From contig CALKXJ010000027.1 in assembly GCA_938003835.1 (NCBI GenBank), positions 62,001 to 126,000 on the forward strand: 64,000 nt of DNA, in the 5' to 3' direction. The notes beneath the pieces are model-generated. The model was not told where the DNA came from. It saw only the letters and a program-made list of their open reading frames with translations, and did no database searches. Shown piece by piece: positions 25,542 to 34,482 of the stretch (within the stretch, counting starts at the first letter, position 1; every line of letters begins with the position of its first letter). The stretch is from an uncultured Bryobacteraceae bacterium. GTDB lineage: Bacteria; Acidobacteriota; Terriglobia; Bryobacterales; Bryobacteraceae. The position numbers and the translations under genes were made by a program.

Positions 25542-28316
25542 ATGACAAACGGTAAGAACAAAAAGATTCCGCGGCAGGCGTCCGCGGAGACCAAGGCAGG
25601 GCTCGCGGCCGTCGCCGAATGGCCCGGGCAGGCAGCTTCGACAGAAGCGATGGAGGTGCTCGTCAACTGGCCCTCGACCGGCTCCGGCTCTCGGGTTCAG
25701 GCCTTCGGAATCGATGAGCGTGGCCTGGAGTTGCGCCGAAGATTCGTTCGCCTGACCGAGCAGGAACGGGCGCTGCTGGCCGAGCTGGCGCCTTGGGCGC
25801 AGCGCGTGGCGCCGGAGATGGTGCGGGAGTTCTACAACTGGCAATTCGAATTCCCGCCGACCCGGCAGTTTTTCGAACAGTACGCGCAGCAAAGAGGCAT
25901 CTCCTTGTCTGCTTTGCGACAGCGCCTCGAGGCATCGCAAGCCGGCTATTTCGTGGAGATCTTCGCGGGAGCCGCCAGGAACTGGGATCTTGCGTACCTC
26001 GAAAAGCGTCTCCATGTGGGCTTGGTGCATGACCGAATCGCGCTGCCCTTCAAGTGGTACGTCGGCGCGTATGCCGAGTACGAACGGCTCCTTGACAAGT
26101 ACCTGCGACGAGACCTGGACGATGAGCAGAAGATAGCGCGCATCAAGGCAGCCGTCGGAAAAGTGTTCAATCTCGATATGCAGGCGATCGGCGACGGCTA
26201 CCTCTTGACGATTCTGCATAGCCTCGCGGCGGCTGGGGGCATTTCCGTAGACGGGCTCTGCCAGGGTGATCAGTCCGATCAGGCTCAAAAGATCAAAGAG
26301 GCCGTACAGTCGCGGCTGGCGATGATGATCCGCGAGTACCAGGGGCAGATCGAGGCGATCAGCCGGTCGCAGGCGGTGGTCGAGTTTGGCATGGACGGAA
26401 CGATTCTGCGGGCGAACGAAAATTTCCTGAGGGTGTTCGGCTACAGCCTGGAGGAGATCCAGGGGCGCCATCACAGCATCTTCGTCGAGGAAACTTTCCG
26501 GCAAAGCGCGGAATATAAGGAGCTGTGGGCGAAACTCAACCGGGGTGAACCCCAAGCTGGCGAGTTCAAGCGGATCGGGAAAGGGGGAAAAGAGATCTGG
26601 CTCCAAGCCAGCTACAACCCGATCTTGGATCTGGACGGCAAGCCGTTCAAGGTGGTGCAATACGCCGCCGAAGTTACCGCGCAGAAGCAGGCCATCCGCG
26701 CCATGATGGCGGACCTGGCCATGCTGTCGCGGGCGGCAATCGAAGGCAGACTGGGTACCCGCGCCGACGTCTCCCGGCACCAGGGCGAGTATCGCGGCAT
26801 TGTCGACGGCATCAACCGCCTGCTTGATGCGCTGGTCGGCTTTCTCGACGTGATGCCGTCGCCGAGCTTCATTGTCGATCGGGAGTTCCGGATCCGCTAC
26901 ATCAACAAGGCGGCGGCGAGCTTGACCGGTCTCTCGCCGCAAGAGCTGATCGGCACCCGCTGTTACGAGCATTTCAAGACGCCGCACTGCCAGACTGGCA
27001 ACTGCGCCACCGGCCAATGCATGCAGCGCCGGCAGACAGTGAGTTCGGAGACCGAAGCTCATCCGCAGGGCAGGCGCCTGGAGATCGCCTATACGGGCGT
27101 GCCAGTCTACGATCCGGATACCAAGGAGGTGATCGGAGCCTTCGAGTTCATCACCGACCAGACCGCGATCAAGACGGCGATGCGCGTCTCCCAGAAACAG
27201 GCCGACTTCCAGGCGGCAGAGGTCAGCAAGATAGTCTCCAACCTGGACAATTTGGCGCAGGGGAATCTCGATGTCGACGCCTCGGTGGCGGCCGGCGACG
27301 AGGACACGCGCGCCGTTCGGGAGAATTTTGTCAAGATTGCGCGCTCTTTCGAGAATACGGTAGCCGCCATTGCGCGCATGGTCGCGGATGCTAACCTGCT
27401 GGCCCAGGCGGCGGCCGAAGGCCGAGTCGGCATCCGGGCCGATGTCAGCAAGCATCAGGGAGAGTACCGCCGGATTGTCGAGGGGATCAACCGGACGCTC
27501 GAGGCGGTGGCGGAACCGCTGAAGGTAACGGCGCAAAATGCGACGGCGCTGGCATCGAGTTCGGAGGAGCTGACGGCGGTGAGCCAGCAGATGGCCGGCA
27601 ATGCCGAGGAGGCGGCGACGCAGGCCAACGTGGTCTCGGCGGCCTCCGAGCAGGTGTCGAAGAATGTCACCTCGGTGGCGACGGCGGCCGAGGAGATGCA
27701 GGCCTCGATCCGCGAGATCGCCAAGAATGCCAACGAGGCGGCGCGGGTGGCCAAGACGGCGGTGAACGTGGCGCAGGCAACCAACGAGACGGTAAAGAAG
27801 CTGGGCGAGTCGAGCCAGGAGATCGGCAACGTGATCAAGGTGATCACCTCGATTGCGCAGCAGACGAACCTGCTCGCCCTGAATGCCACCATCGAGGCGG
27901 CGCGCGCCGGCGAGGCGGGCAAAGGCTTCGCGGTGGTGGCCAACGAGGTCAAGGAGCTGGCCAAGCAGACGGCCAAGGCGACCGAAGAGATCTCGCAGAA
28001 GATCGAGGCGATCCAGGCCGACACGAAGGGGGCGGTGGGGGCGATCGCCGAGATCAGCTCGATCATCAATCAGATCAACGACATCTCGAACTCGATCGCC
28101 TCGGCGGTGGAGGAGCAGACGGTGACGACGAACGAGATCGGCCGCAGCGTCACCGAGGCGTCGCAGGGGGTGAACGATATCGCCAAGAACATCGCCGGCG
28201 TGGCCCAGGCGGCGCGGAGCACCACGCAGGGAGCGCATGACACGCAGAAGGCGGCTGAGCAGTTGGCGCGGATGGCGGCCGAGCTGCAAACCCTGGTGGC
28301 GAAGTTCACCTTCTAG
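25542..28316 (+). CDS. Soluble globin-coupled chemoreceptor with two PAS domains
   Basis: The 924-residue receptor has no membrane segment. Residues about 45-210 are a protoglobin-type sensor. H163 in [12 protein letters not shown] is the expected proximal heme ligand, suggesting oxygen or redox gas sensing. A PAS domain follows (about 265-375). Then a HAMP-like module, a second PAS (about 430-545) with four cysteines (C474, C483, C488, C493), more HAMP-like helices, and the signalling domain with the conserved hairpin tip ([20 protein letters not shown]). It starts at the ATG at 25542 behind a GAAAGGA site. No C-terminal CheR/CheB docking pentapeptide is seen. It probably feeds the CheA encoded upstream. 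Confidence 0.9.
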   Translation: MTNGKNKKIPRQASAETKAGLAAVAEWPGQAASTEAMEVLVNWPSTGSGSRVQAFGIDERGLELRRRFVRLTEQERALLAELAPWAQRVAPEMVREFYNWQFEFPPTRQFFEQYAQQRGISLSALRQRLEASQAGYFVEIFAGAARNWDLAYLEKRLHVGLVHDRIALPFKWYVGAYAEYERLLDKYLRRDLDDEQKIARIKAAVGKVFNLDMQAIGDGYLLTILHSLAAAGGISVDGLCQGDQSDQAQKIKEAVQSRLAMMIREYQGQIEAISRSQAVVEFGMDGTILRANENFLRVFGYSLEEIQGRHHSIFVEETFRQSAEYKELWAKLNRGEPQAGEFKRIGKGGKEIWLQASYNPILDLDGKPFKVVQYAAEVTAQKQAIRAMMADLAMLSRAAIEGRLGTRADVSRHQGEYRGIVDGINRLLDALVGFLDVMPSPSFIVDREFRIRYINKAAASLTGLSPQELIGTRCYEHFKTPHCQTGNCATGQCMQRRQTVSSETEAHPQGRRLEIAYTGVPVYDPDTKEVIGAFEFITDQTAIKTAMRVSQKQADFQAAEVSKIVSNLDNLAQGNLDVDASVAAGDEDTRAVRENFVKIARSFENTVAAIARMVADANLLAQAAAEGRVGIRADVSKHQGEYRRIVEGINRTLEAVAEPLKVTAQNATALASSSEELTAVSQQMAGNAEEAATQANVVSAASEQVSKNVTSVATAAEEMQASIREIAKNANEAARVAKTAVNVAQATNETVKKLGESSQEIGNVIKVITSIAQQTNLLALNATIEAARAGEAGKGFAVVANEVKELAKQTAKATEEISQKIEAIQADTKGAVGAIAEISSIINQINDISNSIASAVEEQTVTTNEIGRSVTEASQGVNDIAKNIAGVAQAARSTTQGAHDTQKAAEQLARMAAELQTLVAKFTF

Positions 28317-28346
28317 CTCCGATTGCGAGCGTGGCGGCGGCGAAAC

Positions 28347-28376
28347 GGTCCGGGTGGGGCCTCTCCCGCCCGGACC
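28347..28376 (+). other. Strong stem-loop between the chemoreceptor and cheY
   Basis: GGTCCGGGTGGG pairs with CCCGCCCGGACC over twelve pairs (one G-U) around the six-base loop GCCTCT. A further three pairs are possible after a bulged C. There is no T-run, so it is not a textbook terminator. It may protect the upstream mRNA end, be a processing site, or partly terminate, giving different levels of receptor and response proteins. Confidence 0.55.
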
Positions 28377-28409
28377 CGTTGCTGCCGATATATGGGGAAG
28401 AGACCGAGC

Positions 28410-28784
28410 ATGGCCCAGGCATTAGTGGTGGACGATTCTCGGGCGGTGCGCATGATCCTGGCGCGCACGCTCGCCGAGCTTGGCTACGAGGTGCGCCAGG
28501 CGGCTAACGGGCGTGAGGCGCTCCAGTTGATCGATGCCGACCCCGGCGCCTACCGGCTGGTTCTGCTGGACTGGCATATGCCGGAGATGGATGGTCTAGA
28601 GCTGCTGCGCCGGGTGCGCTCGCGGCCCCAGTTGTCGGCGCTGGTGGTTGTGATGGTCACCACCGAGACCGATCTCGATCATGTGGCGGAGGCTTTGGCG
28701 GCCGGGGCGAACGAGTACATCATGAAGCCCTTCACGCGCGAGATTCTCGTCGAGAAGTTGCAACTGACGGGCGCGAGCGCCTGA
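28410..28784 (+). CDS. cheY: Single-domain response regulator, CheY type
   Basis: The 124-residue receiver has D54 (in L-L-D-W-H-M-P-E-M-D-G) as phospho-acceptor, an acidic pair in V-V-D-D-S-R, and the switch lysine in M-K-P-F. It ends at the receiver boundary with no output domain. The ATG at 28410 is preceded by GGGGAAG. A second in-frame ATG at 28392 would add six residues. Confidence 0.9.
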   Translation: MAQALVVDDSRAVRMILARTLAELGYEVRQAANGREALQLIDADPGAYRLVLLDWHMPEMDGLELLRRVRSRPQLSALVVVMVTTETDLDHVAEALAAGANEYIMKPFTREILVEKLQLTGASA

Positions 28785-28803
28785 GGCAGGTGCCGGAGGA
28801 ACC

Positions 28804-29895
28804 ATGGCGGCGCTACGACAGCGAGTGCTTCGTGCGGGCGAACGGATCCGGGTGCTGGTGGTCGACGATTCGGTGGTCATTCGCCGCCTGGTAACGCACG
28901 CCCTGGAAGCGGATCCGCTGATTGAGGTGGTCGGGGTCGCCGCCAACGGCGCCATCGCCCTTCAGCGGATCGAGCAGCTCAATCCGGACGTACTGACGCT
29001 CGACGTCGAGATGCCGGAGATGGACGGCTTGGAGCTGCTGCGGCGTCTCCGGGGGCGCTATCCCCAGTTGCGGATCATCATGTTCAGCACCCTCACCGAG
29101 CGGGGCGCCGCGGTCACCTACGAGGCGCTGGCGCTGGGTGCGGACGATTACGTTCCCAAGGCCTCTAACGCCGGTGCGCTCGATCGGTCGCTCGAGCGGC
29201 TCCGCCAGGAGCTGATTCCAAAAATCCGGCAGTTCTTCGTCGATGGCACGGCCCCGGCGATCCCGGCACCCGCACCGAGCGTGGCTCGACGGGTTGTGGC
29301 GCGGCAGCAGGAGACCTTCTCTCCCCGGGTGGTGGCCATTGGGGTCTCGACGGGCGGGCCGGTGGCGCTGGGCGAGTTGCTACCAAAGCTGCCGGCCGAC
29401 TTTCCGCTCCCTGTGCTCGTCGTGCAGCATATGCCGCCGCTGTTTACGCGGCTGTTGGCCGAACGGCTCGACGCCTGCTCGCCGCTCAAGGTCCGTGAAG
29501 CCTCGCAAGGCGAGCTGGTGGAAGCGGGCAAGGTTCTGATCGCGCCCGGCGATTATCACCTGAAGGTGGCTCGCGAGGGCGCCGCCGTGCGCGTGCAACT
29601 TGACCAGTCGCCTCCGCTCAACTCTTGCCGTCCGGCCGTCGATGCGCTCTTCAGCAGTCTGGCGGAGGTCTACGGCGGCGCGGTGCTGGCCGTGATCTTG
29701 ACCGGGATGGGTTACGACGGCCTGCGTGGCGCGGAGATGCTCAAAGCTGCCGGAGCTCGCCTGCTGGCTCAGGACCAGGCGACGAGCGTAGTCTGGGGCA
29801 TGCCGGGCGCCGTGGTTTCGGCCGGGCTGGCAGATCGGGTGGCGCCCCTCGATCAGATGGCCGCAGAGATCCTGCGATTCGCCGGGAGGGCCTAG
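28804..29895 (+). CDS. cheB: Protein-glutamate methylesterase CheB
   Basis: The 363-residue protein joins a receiver (D67 in L-T-L-D-V-E-M-P) to a methylesterase domain. The catalytic triad is S182 (G-V-S-T-G-G-P), H209 (V-Q-H-M-P-P) and D305 (G-M-G-Y-D-G). It removes receptor methyl groups when phosphorylated by CheA. It starts 19 bases after cheY and ends four bases before cheR. Confidence 0.96.
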   Translation: MAALRQRVLRAGERIRVLVVDDSVVIRRLVTHALEADPLIEVVGVAANGAIALQRIEQLNPDVLTLDVEMPEMDGLELLRRLRGRYPQLRIIMFSTLTERGAAVTYEALALGADDYVPKASNAGALDRSLERLRQELIPKIRQFFVDGTAPAIPAPAPSVARRVVARQQETFSPRVVAIGVSTGGPVALGELLPKLPADFPLPVLVVQHMPPLFTRLLAERLDACSPLKVREASQGELVEAGKVLIAPGDYHLKVAREGAAVRVQLDQSPPLNSCRPAVDALFSSLAEVYGGAVLAVILTGMGYDGLRGAEMLKAAGARLLAQDQATSVVWGMPGAVVSAGLADRVAPLDQMAAEILRFAGRA

Positions 29896-29899
29896 GCCG

Positions 29900-30769
29900 A
29901 TGGAAAAGAAGCTTTCGGTTGCAGCGGGTTCGGAGCCGCAGGAGGTGGCGCCCGAAAGCTATCGTTTTCTCCAGCAGTTACTTTATGCCCGCTCAGGCCT
30001 CGTGCTCGAGCCCGGCAAAGACTACCTGGTGTCGGCGCGACTGGGGCCCTTGGCGAGAGAGCTGGGGCTCGGTACGGTCAACGACCTGTGCGCGCTGCTC
30101 GAGGCGACGCGGAGGCCGGATCTGACGCGGCGGGTGGTGGAAGCCATGACCACCAACGAGACCTCCTTCTTCCGCGATCCGGCGCAATTCGAAGCGATCC
30201 GCAAGGAGCTGCTGCCGCGCCTGCGCGGTCGGCGCGCCGCCCTGCGCCGGCTGCGATTCTGGTCGGCCGCGGCCTCGACCGGGCAGGAGGCTTACAGCCT
30301 GGCGATGGTGCTTCTCGAGGAGGGACTCGCCGAGTGGGACGTCGAAATTTTGGCGACCGACATCAACCGGCAGGTACTCGAGCGAGCGCGGAGCGGTCGC
30401 TTTACCCAGCTCGAAGTGAACCGCGGTCTGCCGGCCCCCATGCTCGTGCGCTACTTCCGGCGCATCGGTCTGGACTGGCAGATCTCGGAGGAGGCGCGAC
30501 GCCTGGTGCGCTTCGAGGAGTTCGATTTGCGGAGCTCGATGCGCACTCTGGGACCGTTCGACGCCGTCTTTTGCCGCAACGTGCTCATCTATTTTGACGC
30601 CGATACCAAGCAACGCGTTCTTACCGAACTGCGCCGGACGCTTATGCCGGACGGTTGGCTGTTGCTTGGCGGCGCGGAGATGCTCTGGGGAAACGAGGCG
30701 CTCTTCGAACGCGTGAGGTCGAATGCGCCCGCCATCTATCGGCCGGCAGGCGAACAAGAGAACTGCTGA
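29900..30769 (+). CDS. cheR: Chemoreceptor methyltransferase CheR
   Basis: The 289-residue enzyme transfers methyl groups from SAM to receptor glutamates. The N-terminal helical domain (to about residue 90, ending M-T-T-N-E-T-S-F-F-R-D) precedes the SAM domain. That domain has F-W-S-A-A-A-S-T-G-Q-E-A-Y-S, I-L-A-T-D-I-N and F-C-R-N-V-L-I-Y-F. All are standard CheR motifs. It partners with CheB encoded upstream. Confidence 0.96.
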   Translation: MEKKLSVAAGSEPQEVAPESYRFLQQLLYARSGLVLEPGKDYLVSARLGPLARELGLGTVNDLCALLEATRRPDLTRRVVEAMTTNETSFFRDPAQFEAIRKELLPRLRGRRAALRRLRFWSAAASTGQEAYSLAMVLLEEGLAEWDVEILATDINRQVLERARSGRFTQLEVNRGLPAPMLVRYFRRIGLDWQISEEARRLVRFEEFDLRSSMRTLGPFDAVFCRNVLIYFDADTKQRVLTELRRTLMPDGWLLLGGAEMLWGNEALFERVRSNAPAIYRPAGEQENC

Positions 30770-30771
30770 AG

Positions 30772-31248
30772 ATGCAAACCAACCCACTGACCATTGCTAA
30801 CGAGCTGACGCGAATTGTTCGCGATGTCTTTGAGACGATGATGGGGCTGGAGGTCGCCGCCGGCGGCGCCCCCTGGTTCCCGGACTCGCACCGGCTGACG
30901 GCGGCCGTACAACTGAGCGGCCTGTGGTCCGGGGCGGTGCTGGTGGAGTGCGACCGGCGGCTGGCCTGCCGGCTTGCCGCCGCCTTCCTTTCGATGCCCG
31001 AGCCGGCCGAGGTGGACGACATGGTGCGCGATGTCGTCGGCGAGCTGGCCAACATGATCGGCGGGAATCTCAAGTGCGCGCTGAGCGACGGGATTCAGCT
31101 TTCGACCCCGGTGGTCGTCGACGGCTCCAGCCAGTTGCTGCGAGTCTGCGGCGCGGAGGTCTGCCAGCGGCTGACACTCGAGTGCGAGGGGCGCCTGCTT
31201 TGGGTGACGGTGGTCTCGATCGGCGCGGTGGAGTTACCGCACCGCTAG
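30772..31248 (+). CDS. cheX: CheX-like chemotaxis phosphatase
   Basis: The 158-residue protein has one copy of the CheC/CheX/FliY phosphatase motif (E91 and N94 in V-G-E-L-A-N-M-I-G-G-N). Members with this motif dephosphorylate CheY. The beta-strand-rich ends (LTAAVQLSGLWSGAVLVEC and LLWVTVVSIGAVELP) fit CheX. It starts two bases after cheR. This gives the operon a signal-termination enzyme, since no CheZ is present. Confidence 0.8.
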   Translation: MQTNPLTIANELTRIVRDVFETMMGLEVAAGGAPWFPDSHRLTAAVQLSGLWSGAVLVECDRRLACRLAAAFLSMPEPAEVDDMVRDVVGELANMIGGNLKCALSDGIQLSTPVVVDGSSQLLRVCGAEVCQRLTLECEGRLLWVTVVSIGAVELPHR

Positions 31249-31391
31249 TGCAGTCGGCGCCGGCCTTGACCGCGCCCGGCTCCACGCAGCCGAAACGGTC
31301 GTACAGGCGCTTTAGCCTTTAAGGATCAATTCGGCGAGGACTGGTCGATAAGTCTGAAAACGGAAGAACTCGCGAGTTGGAGGATGGTTCA

Positions 31392-31763
31392 ATGCCAGTC
31401 GACTTGTTGATTGTGGACGACTCGGTCGCGGTCCGAAAGGTCCTGCAACGTCTGTTGCGGCAGGCGGATCTGCCGGTGGGGGAGGTCATCGAGGCGGGTG
31501 ACGGCCAGCAGGCGCTGGCGGCCTTGGCGGACCGTACCGTGCATCTGGTCCTGACCGACATCAACATGCCGACCATGAACGGCCTGGAGTTGCTCCGGCG
31601 CTTGAAGGGCGACAGTAGGCTGTGCCAGATCCCGGTGATCGTCATCAGCACGGAAGGCGGCAAAGGCACGGTGATGGAAGCGGTGGAGTTGGGAGCGGCC
31701 GGCTTCATCCGCAAGCCTTTCACGCCCGAGCAGATTCGCGAAAAGCTGGCGCCGTTCTGCTGA
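31392..31763 (+). CDS. Second CheY-type response regulator
   Basis: The 123-residue receiver has D56 in L-T-D-I-N-M-P-T-M-N-G, the acidic pair in I-V-D-D-S and the switch lysine in R-K-P-F-T. The D-I-N-M-P-T-M-N-G wording is unlike the first CheY of the operon, so the two probably have different partners. GGAGG at 31379-31383 sets the ATG at 31392. A 143-base gap separates it from cheX, so it may also be expressed separately, although no convincing promoter was found there. Confidence 0.88.
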   Translation: MPVDLLIVDDSVAVRKVLQRLLRQADLPVGEVIEAGDGQQALAALADRTVHLVLTDINMPTMNGLELLRRLKGDSRLCQIPVIVISTEGGKGTVMEAVELGAAGFIRKPFTPEQIREKLAPFC

Positions 31764-31795
31764 GTCGGCGCCGGCCGCCGGGCCCCCGCCGCCCC

Positions 31796-31814
31796 GCAGG
31801 ATGCCGCATCCTGC
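31796..31814 (+). terminator. Stem-loop ending the chemosensory operon
   Basis: GCAGGAT and ATCCTGC form a perfect seven-pair stem around GCCGC, 33 bases after the last cheY. No T-run follows, and the tRNA promoter lies just downstream. It is a likely terminator or RNA end. Confidence 0.45.
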
Positions 31815-31831
31815 ACCCCGGCAGTTCGGGG

Positions 31832-31861
31832 TTGACTCCGCGGGATACGTGGCGTTAACAT
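31832..31861 (+). promoter_or_regulatory. Promoter of the initiator tRNA gene
   Basis: TTGACT (31832-31837) and TAACAT (31856-31861) are separated by 18 bases. The tRNA begins six bases after the -10, as expected for a tRNA promoter. Confidence 0.5.
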
Positions 31862-31866
31862 AAAAG

Positions 31867-31943
<77 letters not shown>

Positions 31944-32043
31944 CCCCCGAACCGGCGGCCCTTCCTCGCGAGCTCCACGGTCCTGGAACCGCGATTGCAT
32001 CTCCCTGGTGTGGTTCAGGTCGTCGCTCATTGCGGATGCTGCC

Positions 32044-33612
32044 ATGCGGAACGCTGACCGTTCGGTTCCTTTCTCCTCGCTGAAGGTCTTGAGCCGCGCC
32101 CCCGCGCCCCGAATCACCGTGGGCGGGGTCGGCCGTCGTCACCCGCTCGAGACGATTCTCGCCAAGCCATTCACAAGAAAGGTGCTTGGCTACATCTCAC
32201 AACCTCGCCCGGATGGCCGGAGCCTTTTTGAGGTGCTTGCGGAGAATTACGACAACGACCGGTTGAGGGGCTGGGAGCGCTGGAAGTGGAAACTGCCGAG
32301 CCTGGTTATCGATCTGGCGCTGGCGCACTACCGGCTCGACAAAGAGCTGATGAAGCGCAAGCTTTTCCACCACCCGCCCACCGTACGGGCGCTAGCGCTA
32401 ACTGCCCGGAGCATCGCCCGCTACGGGTTGAGCGCCCCGCAGCGCTTCGCCGCGCCGCTGTTTGTGGTGTGGAATATCACCCAACTGTGTAACCTCGCCT
32501 GCAAGCACTGCTACCAGAATGCCGGGCCGCGACCGGCGCCGGATGAGCTCACGCTCGAGGAGCGGCTGAAAGTGGTGGATGAGCTGGCGGAGAACGGCGT
32601 GCCGTTCCTTGCTATCGCCGGCGGCGAGCCGCTCGCGCTCAAGGATCTCTGGGCGGTCCTCGAATACGCCAACCGCCGCGGGATTCACCTTACGCTGGCC
32701 ACCAACGGAACTCTGCTCACGCCGGAGACGGCGGCGCGCCTCAAGGAGTGTGGCGTCAAGTATGTCGAGATCAGCGTCGACGGCCTCGATCCGGACGAGC
32801 ACGACGGCTTCCGGGGACGCCGGGGCGCCTGGGCGCGGGCCGTCCAGGGGATTCGCAACTCGGTCGCCGCGGGCATCCGCACGGGACTGGCGACCTGCTT
32901 CACGCGCCGCAATGTGCACCGCGCTGCCGAGGTGATCGAATTCGCCATCGGGCTCGGCTGCCAGACCTTCTCCCACTTCAACTTCATTCCCGTGGGGCGG
33001 GGCAGGGAGATCGTCGAGGAGGACTTGACGCCGGCCCAGCGCGAGCTGCTGCTCGCCACGCTCCAGCGCTATCTGGCCGAAGGCCGGATCAACGTCATCT
33101 CCACGGCGCCGCAGTTTGCACGCGCCTGCGTCGTTTACGGCCCGGCGGAGGGCGTCTTCGCCACCGGACACGCCGGCCGCGGTATGGGGTCGAAGACCAT
33201 GGTGCTTTCGCGCTACATCGGTGGTTGCGGGGCCGGGCGCTGCTACTGCTCCATCCAGCCGAACGGCACGCTTACCCCGTGCGTCTACATCTCCTCGATC
33301 AAAGTGGGCGATCTGCGCCGCCAGAGCCTGGCCGAGATCTGGGAGTCGGACCTGTTCACCCTGCTCAGCGACCGCAGCCGGCGCGGCGACCACTGCGCGG
33401 TTTGCGGCTATCAAGCCTACTGCGGCGGCTGCCGGGCGCGCGCCTTCGCCTACACGGGCGATATCACGGCGGGCGATCCGGGCTGCGTCTACAACATGCC
33501 GTTGTGGAGGGAACTGGTGGCGAAGGCCTCCAGTGAACTCCCGGTGTTCCAGCCGTTAGCCGCCACGGCGAGCCGGATGGAGAGGCTGAGCCTCGGCGGA
33601 GGGCCGGACTGA
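32044..33612 (+). CDS. Radical SAM/SPASM protein
   Basis: The protein has about 522 residues. The radical SAM cluster is C-N-L-A-C-K-H-C, preceded by F-V-V-W-N-I-T-Q-L, near residue 149. The A-G-G-E-P segment for SAM binding follows. The C-terminal SPASM-like region holds many cysteines (GGCGAGRCYCSIQPNGT, then HCAVCGYQAYCGGCRARA) for further iron-sulfur clusters. This layout resembles peptide-maturation and heme-modification enzymes of the PqqE/AhbD type. No precursor peptide was seen nearby. The start is uncertain: GTG 32008, ATG 32044 and GTG 32119 are possible and none has a good ribosome site. Its stop overlaps the start of the next gene by one base. Confidence 0.82.
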   Translation: MRNADRSVPFSSLKVLSRAPAPRITVGGVGRRHPLETILAKPFTRKVLGYISQPRPDGRSLFEVLAENYDNDRLRGWERWKWKLPSLVIDLALAHYRLDKELMKRKLFHHPPTVRALALTARSIARYGLSAPQRFAAPLFVVWNITQLCNLACKHCYQNAGPRPAPDELTLEERLKVVDELAENGVPFLAIAGGEPLALKDLWAVLEYANRRGIHLTLATNGTLLTPETAARLKECGVKYVEISVDGLDPDEHDGFRGRRGAWARAVQGIRNSVAAGIRTGLATCFTRRNVHRAAEVIEFAIGLGCQTFSHFNFIPVGRGREIVEEDLTPAQRELLLATLQRYLAEGRINVISTAPQFARACVVYGPAEGVFATGHAGRGMGSKTMVLSRYIGGCGAGRCYCSIQPNGTLTPCVYISSIKVGDLRRQSLAEIWESDLFTLLSDRSRRGDHCAVCGYQAYCGGCRARAFAYTGDITAGDPGCVYNMPLWRELVAKASSELPVFQPLAATASRMERLSLGGGPD

Positions 33613-33953
33613 TGCCCTGGTGGGTGGCTGGCGGGCTTCTGGCGGCTTGTGCCGTCTTGCTGGTGGCGCTGTGGCTAGCCCTCAGGCGTAGCCGGGCTCA
33701 GGCCAGGCGACTCCAGCGCGCCATCGAGTCGGCCGGCTATGAACTGGTGCATGGCGCCAATGCCGCTCGCGCCCACCTGATCGCGCTCGAACAGGAGACC
33801 TCCTCCCCCTTGTCGAGCTCGCACCTTGGCGAGATCCGGCGGGCGCTCGAACGCCTGGAGCGAGCCGCCGGCACGCTGGCCGGGGCGCTCAGGCCAGAAT
33901 CCGCCGAAGCCCCTGGTAGTAGCTCCGCTCCAGCTCCTCCAAATCCCGCTTGA
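33612..33953 (+). CDS. Small membrane protein coupled to the radical SAM gene
   Basis: The 113-residue protein has one N-terminal membrane helix (GGLLAACAVLLVALWLAL), a basic patch, a helical stretch (residues about 35-95) and a proline/serine-rich tail. The ATG shares its first base with the stop of the radical SAM gene (TGATG). The last 65 bases overlap the convergent gene ending at 33889, so the tail may be poorly conserved. No family was recognised. It could anchor or assist the radical SAM enzyme, which is an inference from coupling only. Confidence 0.55.
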   Translation: MPWWVAGGLLAACAVLLVALWLALRRSRAQARRLQRAIESAGYELVHGANAARAHLIALEQETSSPLSSSHLGEIRRALERLERAAGTLAGALRPESAEAPGSSSAPAPPNPA

Positions 33954-34440
33954 CGAGGTTCAGCCCGAAGACGCAGAGCTCGAACGAGTTGGCGAGCTTG
34001 CGAAACAGCGGCGCCTCCTGCGCGTACTCGAACAGATCGAACGTCGAAACGATGTGATAGGACTCCTTGCCCGCCTTGACGTAATCGATGAAGGCATCGA
34101 GGCGCAGGCCGCGGCGCGGAAGGCTGGCGACATACTCGGGGAAGAGGCCGGCCAGAAACAGCGTGTAGTCGCCGATGTGCTTGCGCACCGCCCGCTCGTA
34201 GTCGAAGGAGCGCCCTTCGAAGAGCGGATTCGAGGCCACGAGCATCTCGCCCACGTCTTCCAGGCGTTTGCCACGCGCGTTGCGAATCTTGTAGAGGTTA
34301 CGCGTGTCGGTGAACTCCACCAGGAGGTTCGAGACGTAGTTGGCGACCTCCCGGTCTCGGAGCTGTGCGTCCCCGTAGAATCTTCGCTCGACCAGGCTCC
34401 GGAAGAGCTGCCGTAGCGGATGACTCTCGGAAATCACCAT
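33889..34440 (-). CDS. Conserved hypothetical protein
   Basis: This 183-residue soluble, helix-rich protein was not assigned to a family. Conserved-looking segments are HPLRQLFRSLVERRFYGD near the start, KRLEDVGEMLVASNPLF, and FLAGLFPEYVASLPRRG. It has no signal peptide or membrane segment. A minus-strand TAAAAT at 34480-34485 could be its -10 box. It converges with the small membrane protein gene, overlapping 65 bases. Confidence 0.65.
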   Translation of the reverse strand: MVISESHPLRQLFRSLVERRFYGDAQLRDREVANYVSNLLVEFTDTRNLYKIRNARGKRLEDVGEMLVASNPLFEGRSFDYERAVRKHIGDYTLFLAGLFPEYVASLPRRGLRLDAFIDYVKAGKESYHIVSTFDLFEYAQEAPLFRKLANSFELCVFGLNLVKRDLEELERSYYQGLRRILA

Positions 34441-34482
34441 CCCAGCGACGCGGGTTTCCTCTCATTCCCCCGCAATCCTATT

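Noticed and set aside
24849-28289. Long minus-strand open frame (1146 codons) opposite the chemoreceptor
   Set aside because: It is antisense to cheW and the receptor, has no recognisable domain and is arginine/leucine/histidine repetitive, as expected for a shadow.
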